Of a DNA stretch of 64,000 nucleotides, positions 17,883-26,784 are shown piece after piece. Location: NCBI RefSeq assembly GCF_000758625.1, contig NZ_CP009283.1, positions 7,024,501-7,088,500 of the forward strand, in the 5' to 3' direction. Source of the stretch: Paenibacillus sp. FSL R7-0273. Its GTDB lineage: Bacteria; Bacillota; Bacilli; Paenibacillales; Paenibacillaceae. The notes under the pieces are model-generated. The model was not told the DNA's origin, made no database searches, and saw nothing but the letters and a program-made list of their open reading frames with translations. A program made the translations under genes and the position numbers. How positions within the stretch are numbered: the stretch's first letter is position 1; each line of letters starts with the position of its first letter.

Positions 17883-19620
17883 CTTCCAATGGGAATGAGA
17901 GAACCGCTTCGGTCTCGGTATTCGGGCTGCTGCGGAACAAGAGTCCGCCCTCCTTGCCGTAATAGATCTGCAGACGGCTGCAGATATTGGTCAGCGCATA
18001 ACCCCCGCTGCTCACAGGCTCCTTCAGTCTTGCGTTCAGCTTGTCCGCGTCCATGCCTGCCCCGTTGTCGGTGACCCGGATTACAAGCTGTCCATCCTCT
18101 CTGGTCACAGCGACTGTTATCAGCCCTCCGCCCCGCAGCTCCTTCAGGCCGTGCAGAATGGAGTTTTCCACCAGCGGCTGGATAATGATCTTGAGCACAG
18201 GCAGGTCGAGCAGCTCCGGAGCGGCGGTTATTGTATAATCAAACAGCCCCTCGTAGCATTGCTGCTGGAGGTTCAGGTACTGGCGCACATGCTCCAGCTC
18301 CCGGCCCAGCGTGGTGATCTCCTGCCCGTTGTTCAGGCCCAGCCGGAACAGGGCGGACAGCGAAATCACCATCTGTTTCACATCCTCATATTCATCCATT
18401 TCACATTTCCAGAAGATTGTATTGAGTGTGTTATATAAAAAGTGAGGCTCTATCTGCGCCTGCAGCGTCTTGATCTCCGCCTTGCGCTTTTCCTTCTCCG
18501 TATCCTTGACCTCAACGATCAGCTCGCCGATCCGGTCCAGCATCTGGTTAAACTTGCGCCCGGCGTCGCCGATCTCATCCTGGAACGGGCTTTCGAAGCG
18601 GGCACCCAAATCCTCCTGCTCTACCCGCGACATGGTCTTCTGAAGCTTCAACAGGGGCCCGAGCAAAAGGGCGGACAGGGTTCTGGACAGCAACAGGGCT
18701 ATCACGATGCAGCCGGCCATAATCATTACTACCAGCCACTGGATGCTGCGGACAGGCGCCAGCAGCTCCTTCTTGGACAGGTAGCTGACCAGCAGCCAGT
18801 CATCGGCATAACCCGACTCGGCATAGCTGACCAGCATGGTGCCGCCTGCCGCCGGGTACTCGAAGTTGCCGCTGTCTGCTTCCAGCAGGCGGTCCATAAA
18901 ATCAGCCGAGCGCGACCATTCCGGCCGTTCGCTATCCCCGAAGACACTGTCTCCCGTTCTGTTCAACAGCATGAATTTGGCATTGCCGAGGCTGGCGCCT
19001 CCGCTGACGGTATCCTCGAGAATATCCTCCTTCACATTGACCGCAAGGAATACATCGGGCACATAATTCTCCGTCAGCGGCTGCAGCAGCAGAGAGATCA
19101 CCTGATGCTTGCCGGCAAACAGCTCGTCGGGATGGCTCTCCACCCAGTTCGACTCCGGGTTCTCCCTTATCCGCTGATACAGCAAAGACTCCATAAATGG
19201 AGTCGCTGTTCTACGCAGATTACCGGCGGAATAGAAATCTCCGCCGGGCGTACTGATCAGGATCGATTCAATGGAATTCTCCGTCAGCTCCGCCTGGGTA
19301 AAGGGGTTCTGCAGCACGGAGAAATTCGCAAAGTACCGGTCTGTATTATTCGCTTGTATATCTCTTATGGTCTGCTTGTAGGCATCGCTCAGCATAATGG
19401 TCGAGGAGGCCACAATAATCTGCTTCAGCTTCTGGTCAAGCACATTGACCGACTGGTTGAGCACATTGCGGTTCAGGTCGGTGGAGTTGCGCTCCATCGC
19501 CCTCGAAGCAATCGAGTAGGCCCCCAGTCCGGTTATTGAGATGCAAAAGACGGTCAGCAGGGTGAATGACAGCCATATTCTTTTTTTGAGTGAGGTCCGG
19601 TACAGCCAGGCCTTCAGCAT
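17857..19620 (-). CDS. YesM-type sensor histidine kinase
   Basis: A 587-residue membrane kinase. TM1 lies near residues 15-37, an extracellular sensor domain of about 250 residues follows, TM2 (QWLVVMIMAGCIVIALLLS) leads into a HAMP domain, then the His_kinase motif AQIEPHFLYNTLNTIFWK with phosphoacceptor His, and a HATPase ending in DNGAGM. LytS/YesM kinases of this form sense extracellular saccharides, often through the neighbouring binding protein. The ATG at 19620 with GAAGGATGTGG upstream is preferred over an in-frame TTG 36 bases earlier. Confidence 0.94.
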   Translation of the reverse strand: MLKAWLYRTSLKKRIWLSFTLLTVFCISITGLGAYSIASRAMERNSTDLNRNVLNQSVNVLDQKLKQIIVASSTIMLSDAYKQTIRDIQANNTDRYFANFSVLQNPFTQAELTENSIESILISTPGGDFYSAGNLRRTATPFMESLLYQRIRENPESNWVESHPDELFAGKHQVISLLLQPLTENYVPDVFLAVNVKEDILEDTVSGGASLGNAKFMLLNRTGDSVFGDSERPEWSRSADFMDRLLEADSGNFEYPAAGGTMLVSYAESGYADDWLLVSYLSKKELLAPVRSIQWLVVMIMAGCIVIALLLSRTLSALLLGPLLKLQKTMSRVEQEDLGARFESPFQDEIGDAGRKFNQMLDRIGELIVEVKDTEKEKRKAEIKTLQAQIEPHFLYNTLNTIFWKCEMDEYEDVKQMVISLSALFRLGLNNGQEITTLGRELEHVRQYLNLQQQCYEGLFDYTITAAPELLDLPVLKIIIQPLVENSILHGLKELRGGGLITVAVTREDGQLVIRVTDNGAGMDADKLNARLKEPVSSGGYALTNICSRLQIYYGKEGGLLFRSSPNTETEAVLSFPLEGGVYPEAR

Positions 19621-19670
19621 GATTCCACATCCTTCACCGGCTGGCTGCCCGGACAATCGCCGTATCAGCC

Positions 19671-20558
19671 TTAGCCCTTAACAGAGCCAGCCGTCATCTG
19701 CATAAATGATTTGTTGGCAAAAATATAAACGATAATCATCGGAAGCATGGACAAGCATGCACCGGCAAGCATTAGCTGCGGCTGGGCCGCATCCCCGACG
19801 CCGTATTTCAGTCCGGCCAGACCTACAGTCAGTGTCTGGAGCGCAGGCTGGGTCATCGTGAAGACCAGCGGCAGGATGTATTCGTTCCATGCGCCGCGGA
19901 AGGTCCAGAGTGCGGTTACACCCAGGGCCGGCGTCAGAAGCGGCAGGATAACCCGAAAGTATACGCTATAGAAGTTACAGCCGTCAATAAACGCAGCTTC
20001 GTCAAGCTCCTTCGGGATGGCCCGTACAAAGCCGATCAGCATGAAGAAGGCCGTCGCATGGGCGCTGATCAGGATGATGATGACGCCCCAGAGCGATTTT
20101 TGCAGATTAAGCGCAACCATGAGATCGAACTGCGGGCGGAGCACAACAGCACCGATCGAAATGAACAGGGTGCAGGACTGAATAACCACATACACCCGTT
20201 TTCCGTAGAAATCCACTCTCGCTACCGCATAGGCTGCCATTGTTCCGATTAGCAAAGTGCCTATTGTAGTAAAGGTACTGATGAACATGCTGTTCCAGGT
20301 GAACCTTGCAAAATTAGCCGAGGTCCAGGCCTGGGTGAAGTTTTCAAATTTCCACTCCTTCGGCAGCAGCGTCGTGCCTGTGGTCAGCTCCAGATTGGAT
20401 TTCAGCGACCCGAAGAAGGCAAGGATGATCGGAAAAAGGGCGAAGCCCGCAACCAGCAGCAGGAAAATCCACAGCAGTACCCGCGACAACAGCGCTTTTG
20501 ACTTGATTGTACTGGCAGGAGATGAAGTTATTTTTGTATCCGCTTGTAATGTGCTCAC
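19671..20558 (-). CDS. Carbohydrate ABC transporter permease (MalG/LplC type)
   Basis: A 295-residue polytopic protein. TM1 is ALLSRVLLWIFLLLVAGFALFPIILAFF (about residues 24-50), followed by five more helices. The ATPase-contact loop reads ELDEAAFIDGCNFYSVYFRVILPLL. Together with the upstream permease it forms the import channel; no ATPase gene is present in the operon, so a shared one is likely. It starts 18 bases after the upstream permease. Confidence 0.93.
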   Translation of the reverse strand: MSTLQADTKITSSPASTIKSKALLSRVLLWIFLLLVAGFALFPIILAFFGSLKSNLELTTGTTLLPKEWKFENFTQAWTSANFARFTWNSMFISTFTTIGTLLIGTMAAYAVARVDFYGKRVYVVIQSCTLFISIGAVVLRPQFDLMVALNLQKSLWGVIIILISAHATAFFMLIGFVRAIPKELDEAAFIDGCNFYSVYFRVILPLLTPALGVTALWTFRGAWNEYILPLVFTMTQPALQTLTVGLAGLKYGVGDAAQPQLMLAGACLSMLPMIIVYIFANKSFMQMTAGSVKG

Positions 20559-20576
20559 TGTTCATTCTCCTCTCTT

Positions 20577-21473
20577 TTAATAGATATCATTCAGTTTCTT
20601 GGAAACGTAGAAGTAGATCAGGGTAATCAGCCCGACGATAACCGCAGTTGTGAAGCCGACCGCACTACCGTAGCCGAACTGCTGGATGCTTGAGCCTCCG
20701 CTCGAAACCGGGAAGAACAGCTTATACAGATAGAGGTACATGACTTCCGTCTTGCCGTAAGGTCCGCCCTCGGTCAGTACCATAATGCTCTCGTAGCCCT
20801 TCAGCGATACGGTGATCGCCAGCATGATAATCATCTGCAGCACGGGTCCCAGCATAGGTACGGTGATGCTCCACATTTTGCGCAGCGGGCCCGCCCCGTC
20901 GATGGAAGCCGCTTCATAAAGATCCTCGGGAATATTCTGCAGGCCTGCGATAAAGAGCAGCATATAGTTCCCGATCGCTCCCCAGATGGCAATGATGATT
21001 GCAGTCAGTAAGGCATATTTGGCACCCAGCCAGTCAATTGGAGAGGATATAATGCCGGCGCCCAGCAGCAGCTGGTTCACCATACCGTTATAGGAGTTGA
21101 AAATAACATAGAATACAATCGCCATTACCGAAGCACTGATTACGGTAGGCATGAAATAAATCGCCCGCAGCAGCTGCCGGCCCTTCAGAGCCCGGTTAAG
21201 AATCACTGCCAGGATGAACGAAAGCGGGATCGTAATGATCAGCTTGCCGCCTGCGTAGATAAAGGTATTGACTACCGAATGCCAGAAATCCTTATCGCGG
21301 AACAGACGTTCAAAATTGTCCAGACCGATGAAGAGCGGCGTGCCGAAGCCCTGATAATCATAGAACATGTACTTTAAAGCCCAGAAAACGGGATATACCC
21401 CAAAAATCAGTGTCAGTATCAGGCTGGGCGCAACAAAGGTCCAGGCGTTTATTTGACGTTTCGTTCCATTCAT
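20577..21473 (-). CDS. Carbohydrate ABC transporter permease (MalF/UgpA type)
   Basis: A 298-residue inner-membrane protein with six helices. Contact loop DLYEAASIDGAGPLRKMWSITVPML is the canonical EAA motif. It is the first gene of the five-gene operon permease, permease, sensor kinase, response regulator, binding protein. The start ATG at 21473 is preceded by CAGGAGGAAC. The 252-base gap to the divergent heparinase-like gene should hold both promoters. Confidence 0.94.
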   Translation of the reverse strand: MNGTKRQINAWTFVAPSLILTLIFGVYPVFWALKYMFYDYQGFGTPLFIGLDNFERLFRDKDFWHSVVNTFIYAGGKLIITIPLSFILAVILNRALKGRQLLRAIYFMPTVISASVMAIVFYVIFNSYNGMVNQLLLGAGIISSPIDWLGAKYALLTAIIIAIWGAIGNYMLLFIAGLQNIPEDLYEAASIDGAGPLRKMWSITVPMLGPVLQMIIMLAITVSLKGYESIMVLTEGGPYGKTEVMYLYLYKLFFPVSSGGSSIQQFGYGSAVGFTTAVIVGLITLIYFYVSKKLNDIY

Positions 21474-21725
21474 TGATTGTTCCTCCTGTCTATTCGGCTT
21501 GCGCTTATATCCTAATGATACGTCCCTGCGCAGAAAGACCGTTAGGGAGAAAGCGACTGCGGTAAGGGGGAGAAATTCACTTTTCTTATGTTGTAAAATA
21601 AGTCGGATTGTCCCCTCCCCTGTGCCTGTTTGTCCATCCCTGATGAACCCGCAGTACAGCTATACTTATGGAAGAAAGCAGATTGCGAATACAATCGGAT
21701 GAACAAGGGAGGCTTACATTTAACG

Positions 21726-24314
21726 ATGAGCTCAGCATATAAAAGCACAGCTGCAGCCCGCCCCTTCGGCTGCTATAACCACGATCAGCTGGACGGAATC
21801 CGCAGCAGAATAGACCAGCTGCCGGCAGCGGCGCAGGAATTCGCCAGACAACGGGAGCTGTCGGGACAGTTTGCCGCGCGCGAGGCAGCGGCCCCGCTTC
21901 ACCGGCTCGGCGTGTTCCGGGTCGAGCCGTTCGTCTTCAGGGCCCCGGCAGGGGCAGCCATGCTGAAGCTGTCCGTGCATATCCGGGGCCGGGGCGTTGC
22001 CCGGATCGGCGGCGTACGGCTGACGCATTCCCAGCTCGGCCTGCCGGTCACGCTTCAGAACGGCAGCCTCCGGCAGGGGCTTGACGGCTGGACGCAGGAG
22101 CCGGGAATCGGCAGTAATATCCGGCTGGAGCAGCTGCCCGGCGGCGGGAGCGGCCTGCAGCCCTCCGGCGTAACGCCGGCGGACGGCGCAGCGGAGGAAG
22201 AGGTCCGGTGCGTACGCATCCGGAACGAAGCGGAGGACAGCCTGGCGGTGCTGCGCTATGAGGAGCTGCTGCCGGTATCGGCCGGCGACTATTACGGCAT
22301 CCAGACCGAGCTGAGTCTGGAAGCGCCAATGGTTAACGGCGGGATTGCTGCCGGCGTTGTGTTTATAGATGCTGCAGGGCAGCCGCTGGACGCAGAGCTG
22401 CTCTCGCCGCTCTTTAACCGGCACACGCTGACCAACTGGGCCTATCTGCTTGAGGCGGCCGGTGCAGATGCCAACCTCTATATGGCAACAGGCGAAGACC
22501 GGTATGCCGGGCTGGCCAAGCGTAAGCTGCAGTATATGCTGGCTGATATGCGGCAGGGCATGGATATTTTCCGCAGGGACGGCTGGCATGACGATGACAC
22601 CTACGGTGCGGTTCATATCGGCCGGGGCTTGGCTGCCGTATCGGTTATCTATGACCAGATTGCCGCAAGTGCAGCAGTCTCGGCCGAGGAGTCGGAATCA
22701 CTGCTGGCCAATCTCCGCTACATCGCAGCGATGATGATGGATACCGCCTACTACCGGTTCGATCTCCCTACCTTTCCGGATGAGAAGGGCGGCATGCGCA
22801 GCAACTGGAATGCCGACCGGGCAACCGGGCTCGGCGTCTACGCCCTACTCTTCCCGCAGGAGCCGGAGAGTGCCGCTTATCTGGAGCATGCCTGCTCCGT
22901 AGTGGACTGGCAGCTGGCGGAGGTGGTTGACGGGGACGGGGCATGGCCGGAGAATGTCCGGTACCACGGCGCGGTGCTGCACCGTTATTTCCTGTTCTTC
23001 GTGCTGCTTAAGCGGCTGAAGGGCACTGATTATTTCGCCCGCGGCAAGGTCAAGGCGATGTACCGCTTCCTGCTCGGCATCGTGACGGCAGAGGACGTGA
23101 TCCAGGGCGGTGCGGACGGCGCACCCGTTCTGCTGACCCCGGCCGTCGGTGATGCCAACGTGCAGGAGAAGTGGTTCCGCCTGCTCGGCTACGCCGCCCC
23201 GTTCTACACGGAGGAGGACCCGCAGCTCGCGGCGGAGATGGTCTGGACCTGGAAGCGCGGAGGCGCACCGGTCCAGGACACCGGCGCGTTCCCGCTGCCG
23301 CTGGTCGCGCTGCTCTATCCGCAGCCGGAGCTGCCGGAGCAGATGCCGGAGCTCGGCTCCGTGCATTACCCGGGCATCGGCTATGTCATCTTCCGCAGCG
23401 GGGAGCAGAACCTGCAGTATTATGCCATCTACGAGGCATCCCCGCTGACCTATCACGCCCATCATGATGAGGGCCATTTCTCCATCTGGGCGAACGGGGT
23501 TCCGCTGACCCTCGATGCCGGAACCGGCGGCTATTACAACGGGGACCGGCACTGGTATGTATCCGGTGCGGCGCATAATATTGTCCAGTTCGCTGACGGC
23601 TCCGGCGGCTACGCAGACGGCCCGCTGAAAAGCGTCTGCCGGGAGGTCAGCTTCACGGAGGAGCTGGATTATGCAAGAAGCCTCATCCCCGATGTACACG
23701 CCGGCGAGTATGAGCGGCATTTCCTGTACATCAAGGCAGGCTTCGATGCCTACCTGGTCTGGGACCGGATTGAGTCGGCCGCCGCGAGCGTCTGGAATCT
23801 GCATACGCTGAGCAGCGGTGCAGAGATTACGGAGCAGGCCATTGACGCCGCCGGCCTCGGCGGCATGCGGCTCCATGCACAGATCGCCGAGCCGCTGCGC
23901 CCGGCCGTCACTGCCGGCGAGGGCGCTGTCGGCGGTGCTTACCCGCTGGCTGCGCAGCAGCACTTCCGCGTGCACGGCCGCGCCGGCGAGGACTTCGTCG
24001 TGCTGCTGCAGCCGCACGACGAAGGGACACCAGCGCTCCGGCTGGAGCCGCTGGCGCTGGAGCCAGCGGACGCCGCTGACGGTGTGCGGCTGTATAAGCT
24101 CAGCCGCGCGGACGGCGGCTGGTGCGTCGCCGCCCTCAACGGCTCCGGCGGGACCCGCCGGGTCCGCGTTCCGGGCGGCGCGGCGCTCCGCGTGCTTGGC
24201 GCGGCGGCAGGCGGCGAAGACGCGGCAGCTCAAGCGTTTGAGCATGCACAAGAAGCTGCTGCCGGAATCCTTATTCTTGAACCGGGGGCAATCCGGATGG
24301 CTGTTCCGCAATAA
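21726..24314 (+). CDS. Heparinase II/III family protein (polysaccharide lyase-like)
   Basis: A protein of about 862 residues. The N-terminal ~230 residues look beta-rich. An (alpha/alpha) toroid follows (TNWAYLLEAAGADANLYMATGEDRY, DGAWPENVRYHGAVLHRYFLFF), then a heparinase II/III-type beta-sandwich (YYAIYEASPLTYHAHHDEGHFSIWANGVPLTLDAGTGGYYNGDRHWY). Conserved Tyr/His/Asp residues around HAHHDEG are typical. No signal peptide is visible, so it may act on imported oligosaccharides. Family enzymes cleave uronic-acid-containing glycans by beta-elimination, giving unsaturated uronates. The frame is open 96 bases further upstream; ATG 21726 after AAGGGAGG is preferred although spacing is long. GC is high in the 3' half. 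Confidence 0.82.
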   Translation: MSSAYKSTAAARPFGCYNHDQLDGIRSRIDQLPAAAQEFARQRELSGQFAAREAAAPLHRLGVFRVEPFVFRAPAGAAMLKLSVHIRGRGVARIGGVRLTHSQLGLPVTLQNGSLRQGLDGWTQEPGIGSNIRLEQLPGGGSGLQPSGVTPADGAAEEEVRCVRIRNEAEDSLAVLRYEELLPVSAGDYYGIQTELSLEAPMVNGGIAAGVVFIDAAGQPLDAELLSPLFNRHTLTNWAYLLEAAGADANLYMATGEDRYAGLAKRKLQYMLADMRQGMDIFRRDGWHDDDTYGAVHIGRGLAAVSVIYDQIAASAAVSAEESESLLANLRYIAAMMMDTAYYRFDLPTFPDEKGGMRSNWNADRATGLGVYALLFPQEPESAAYLEHACSVVDWQLAEVVDGDGAWPENVRYHGAVLHRYFLFFVLLKRLKGTDYFARGKVKAMYRFLLGIVTAEDVIQGGADGAPVLLTPAVGDANVQEKWFRLLGYAAPFYTEEDPQLAAEMVWTWKRGGAPVQDTGAFPLPLVALLYPQPELPEQMPELGSVHYPGIGYVIFRSGEQNLQYYAIYEASPLTYHAHHDEGHFSIWANGVPLTLDAGTGGYYNGDRHWYVSGAAHNIVQFADGSGGYADGPLKSVCREVSFTEELDYARSLIPDVHAGEYERHFLYIKAGFDAYLVWDRIESAAASVWNLHTLSSGAEITEQAIDAAGLGGMRLHAQIAEPLRPAVTAGEGAVGGAYPLAAQQHFRVHGRAGEDFVVLLQPHDEGTPALRLEPLALEPADAADGVRLYKLSRADGGWCVAALNGSGGTRRVRVPGGAALRVLGAAAGGEDAAAQAFEHAQEAAAGILILEPGAIRMAVPQ

Positions 24315-24457
24315 AGCTGACCAGCGCTCATTTGAACACTATTTCTCAATTCTGCTGTATGAAATACAATAGAATTGAATATGGACGTAGAATACCGCCA
24401 AGCTATTGAACTGAATACAATCATTCCGACCTTAAACCTTAAAGGAGGCAATTTATT

Positions 24458-24778
24458 ATGAGTAACCTTGGAGTATGGGAACCGGCGGAGCCGGGAGTTA
24501 AACGCTGCATCCTGAACGCGGCGGCGAGCCTGATGATGATGGAGGTTCATTTCGAGAAGGGTGCCGAGGGCTACGAGCACAGCCATCCGCATGAGCAGAT
24601 GAGCTACTGCCTGCGCGGAAGCTTCATCTTCCGCATCGACGGAGTAGAGCATACCGTATCAGCCGGCCAGAGTATCGCTATCCCGTCAGGCGCCAAGCAC
24701 GGCGTTACTGCGCTTGAGGCTGACTCAGCGCTGCTGGATGCATTCACACCGATCCGCGAGGATCTGCTGAAGCGTTAA
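24458..24778 (+). CDS. Cupin-domain protein, KdgF-like uronate linearising enzyme
   Basis: A 106-residue single-domain cupin. The metal-binding motif is GYEHSHPHEQMSYCLRGSF (His, His, Glu/Gln) with the second-half His in IPSGAKHGV. The N-terminus VKRCILNAAASLMMMEVHFEKGAEG and C-terminus LLDAFTPIREDLL match the KdgF pattern. KdgF converts 4,5-unsaturated uronates, the products of polysaccharide lyases, to their open ketonised form. It lies 143 bases after a heparinase-family gene, which gives a coherent pathway. The start has AAAGGAGGC upstream. An 8-base inverted repeat (TCAATTCT ... AGAATTGA, 24346-24378) precedes it. Other small cupins cannot be excluded. Confidence 0.78.
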   Translation: MSNLGVWEPAEPGVKRCILNAAASLMMMEVHFEKGAEGYEHSHPHEQMSYCLRGSFIFRIDGVEHTVSAGQSIAIPSGAKHGVTALEADSALLDAFTPIREDLLKR

Positions 24779-25152
24779 GCTGAGGTGAAGAAAGAAGTAA
24801 AGTGAGAAATGGGTGGCGGAACGAGCGGATTTAAAGCGCTGTCCTGCACAGACTCCGGGGAGTGATTATTTAGTTGGATTATCGTTAGATTATCGTTAGC
24901 CTGCGTTGGCAAACCTCCACTCAGGTTGCTCAGCAAGCTCCCGTAGAGAGATCCGGTAACGCGGCTGTCACCATAGCTCTACTTAGCTATACTTAACTAC
25001 ATTTAGCTACTCGTACTGCTCTTGCTACACTCAGCTGCATTTAACTGCACTTTGTACATCTATTCCTAGCTCATTTACCCGCACCAGCCGCATAACTGCA
25101 TTCCGTACAACTAAATCTGCCTAAAATGCTCAAAATCAGCTTTCAACGCCAT
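24779..25152. other. Non-coding region with degenerate AGCTnCATTTAACTGCA-like repeats
   Basis: No gene seen. From about 24970 the plus strand is built of decayed short repeats (TACTTAGCTAT, ACTTAACTACATTTAGCTAC, CAGCTGCATTTAACTGCACTTTGTAC) that resemble broken copies of the intact hairpin elements directly downstream. Confidence 0.45.
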
Positions 25153-25227
25153 TTTAGCTGCACAAAGTGCAGCTAAAGTGGCAAAGGGCCAAAAAACAGG
25201 CGTTTTAGTTGCACAAAGTGCAATTAA
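25153..25227. repeat. Two palindromic hairpin elements spaced 50 bp
   Basis: Copy 1 (25153-25177) has perfect 11-base arms TTTAGCTGCAC and GTGCAGCTAAA with an AAA loop. Copy 2 (25203-25227) has arms TTTTAGTTGCAC and GTGCAATTAA with the same AAA loop and one wobble. The constant core GCAC-AAA-GTGC and the exact 50-base offset indicate a mobile or duplicated intergenic palindrome family. Confidence 0.75.
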
Positions 25228-25282
25228 GTTAAAAAGTACGGCATCCGCCCTAAACACCCGGCGTCTGCCAAACAAAGCAAAT

Positions 25283-25311
25283 AACGCCTGTCCGGATACC
25301 GGACAGGCGTT
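25283..25311 (-). terminator. Terminator of hxlAB
   Basis: AACGCCTGTCCGG (25283-25295) pairs perfectly with CCGGACAGGCGTT (25299-25311). On the minus strand it starts 5 bases after the hxlB stop and is followed by ATTTGCTTTG. Confidence 0.8.
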
Positions 25312-25315
25312 ATTT

Positions 25316-25870
25316 CTATTCCAGGTTCGCGTGGTTGCCGAACATCTGGGTGGTGGTCTGGCCGGTCCATTCCATCAGGCGCAGAATGACGGAATCATAG
25401 AACACCAGCAGCGTCTGCTCAAAGAGCGAAGCCATCGGCTGGATGGTGGCCCGCTCCCCGCTGGCCTCCTTCGTTGCACCCGGCAGCTGCACGGTGTAAT
25501 CGGCCAGCCTGCCAAGTGTGGACTCCGGCGCGATTGTGACCAGCGCGACTGCCGCACCGATAGCCTTGGCCTTCTCGGCCATGGCGACCAGGCCCTTCGT
25601 CTCGCCGGAGCCGGAGCCGAGCACCAGCACATCGCCGGCTTCGATTCCCGGAGTCACGGTCTCGCCGACGACATACGCCGCCCGGCCGGCATGCATCAGC
25701 CGCATGGCAAAGGCCCGGCCCATCAGGCCCGAGCGGCCGGCTCCGGCCACAAAAATCTTGCCCGACCGCTGCAGCAGCTCAGCGAACTGCTCCGCTCCGC
25801 TTGCATCCAGCTCCGCCGCCGAACGCTGCAGCTCTCCTACAATCTCCTGTGCGTAGCCCGCAGTATCCAT
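25316..25870 (-). CDS. hxlB: 6-phospho-3-hexuloisomerase
   Basis: A 184-residue SIS-domain sugar isomerase. It converts hexulose-6-phosphate to fructose-6-phosphate in the ribulose monophosphate pathway. Marks: GKIFVAGAGRSGLMGRAFAMRLMHAG, VGETVTPGIEAGDVLVLGSGSGET and the C-terminal FEQTLLVFYDSVILRLMEW. It begins 5 bases after hxlA, so the two are translated together. Length matches B. subtilis HxlB (185). Confidence 0.95.
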   Translation of the reverse strand: MDTAGYAQEIVGELQRSAAELDASGAEQFAELLQRSGKIFVAGAGRSGLMGRAFAMRLMHAGRAAYVVGETVTPGIEAGDVLVLGSGSGETKGLVAMAEKAKAIGAAVALVTIAPESTLGRLADYTVQLPGATKEASGERATIQPMASLFEQTLLVFYDSVILRLMEWTGQTTTQMFGNHANLE

Positions 25871-25875
25871 AGCGA

Positions 25876-26508
25876 TTAGCCCTGGCTAACGAGGCGCTTC
25901 ATTTCAGCTGCTGCTGCTTTCTGGTCGCTCTCCCCGGTAATTCCGCCGCCTACAATGACAAGATCAGGTCCGGCTGCGATTACTTCCGGCAGAGTGCTCA
26001 GCTTGATGCCGCCGGCAATGGCTGTTTTGGCCTGCTTAACCACACCTTTGATCGCCTGCAGGTCAGCAAAGGAGTTTTTACCTTCAGCCTGATGGTCATA
26101 ACCGGAGTGAACGCAGACATAGTCAACGCCAAGCGCATCTACTTCGGCAGCACGGCCGGCAATATCCTTAACGTTGATCAGGTCAACCAGGATCTCGCGT
26201 CCGGTTTTCTTAGCTTCCTCTACAGCGCCTTTAATGGTGGAGTCGTCAGATACGCCAAGCACCGTTACGATATCAGCACCTGCTTCTGCCGCCTTCATCA
26301 CCTCGTAACCGCCGGCATCCATAATTTTCAGGTCAGCCAGCACCGTCAGCGCAGGAAAAGCATCCTTGATCGCTTTTACCGCATGCAGCCCTTCGTTAAT
26401 AACGATCGGAGTACCGATCTCTACCACATCAATAAACTCAGCAACCTCCGAGACGATTTCCTTGGCTCCGGCGATATCAACAAGATCAAGCGCTAATTGC
26501 AATTTCAT
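25876..26508 (-). CDS. hxlA: 3-hexulose-6-phosphate synthase
   Basis: A 210-residue TIM-barrel enzyme of the orotidine decarboxylase superfamily. It condenses formaldehyde with ribulose-5-phosphate, here probably for formaldehyde detoxification. Marks: LQLALDLVDIAGAKEIV, IDVVEIGTPIVINEG, VLADLKIMDAGGYE (metal/phosphate site), VDYVCVHSGYDHQAEG and IVGGGITGESDQKAAA. The start has AAAAAGGAGC upstream. In B. subtilis the activator gene hxlR is divergent and adjacent; here the divergent neighbour is a MATE transporter and no hxlR is adjacent. Confidence 0.96.
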   Translation of the reverse strand: MKLQLALDLVDIAGAKEIVSEVAEFIDVVEIGTPIVINEGLHAVKAIKDAFPALTVLADLKIMDAGGYEVMKAAEAGADIVTVLGVSDDSTIKGAVEEAKKTGREILVDLINVKDIAGRAAEVDALGVDYVCVHSGYDHQAEGKNSFADLQAIKGVVKQAKTAIAGGIKLSTLPEVIAAGPDLVIVGGGITGESDQKAAAAEMKRLVSQG

Positions 26509-26784
26509 ATATAGTAGCTCCTTTTTCGGTATAGTTTTGTAAGTTCTGGACTTAGTGTAAGTTCATACAGTCAAAAAAGGAAGTAGGCACTTTCGCGTGA
26601 TGTAGTTACCCGGAGGATACTATTGGATGCCTAGCGGCCCCGCACACTGGCAGCATTGAAAGAAATTACACCAATTCTTTCATTATTTTCGTGAAAAATA
26701 CTGCAATTTCATAAAAGCTGTGCTAACATACATTAGGTTTGGAAATAAACTTGTGCGACAGCAATGATCCGAAGAGGTGTATAG

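Noticed and set aside
22845..24311. 488-codon minus-strand frame
   Set aside because: Antisense shadow of the GC-rich heparinase-like gene; no domains.
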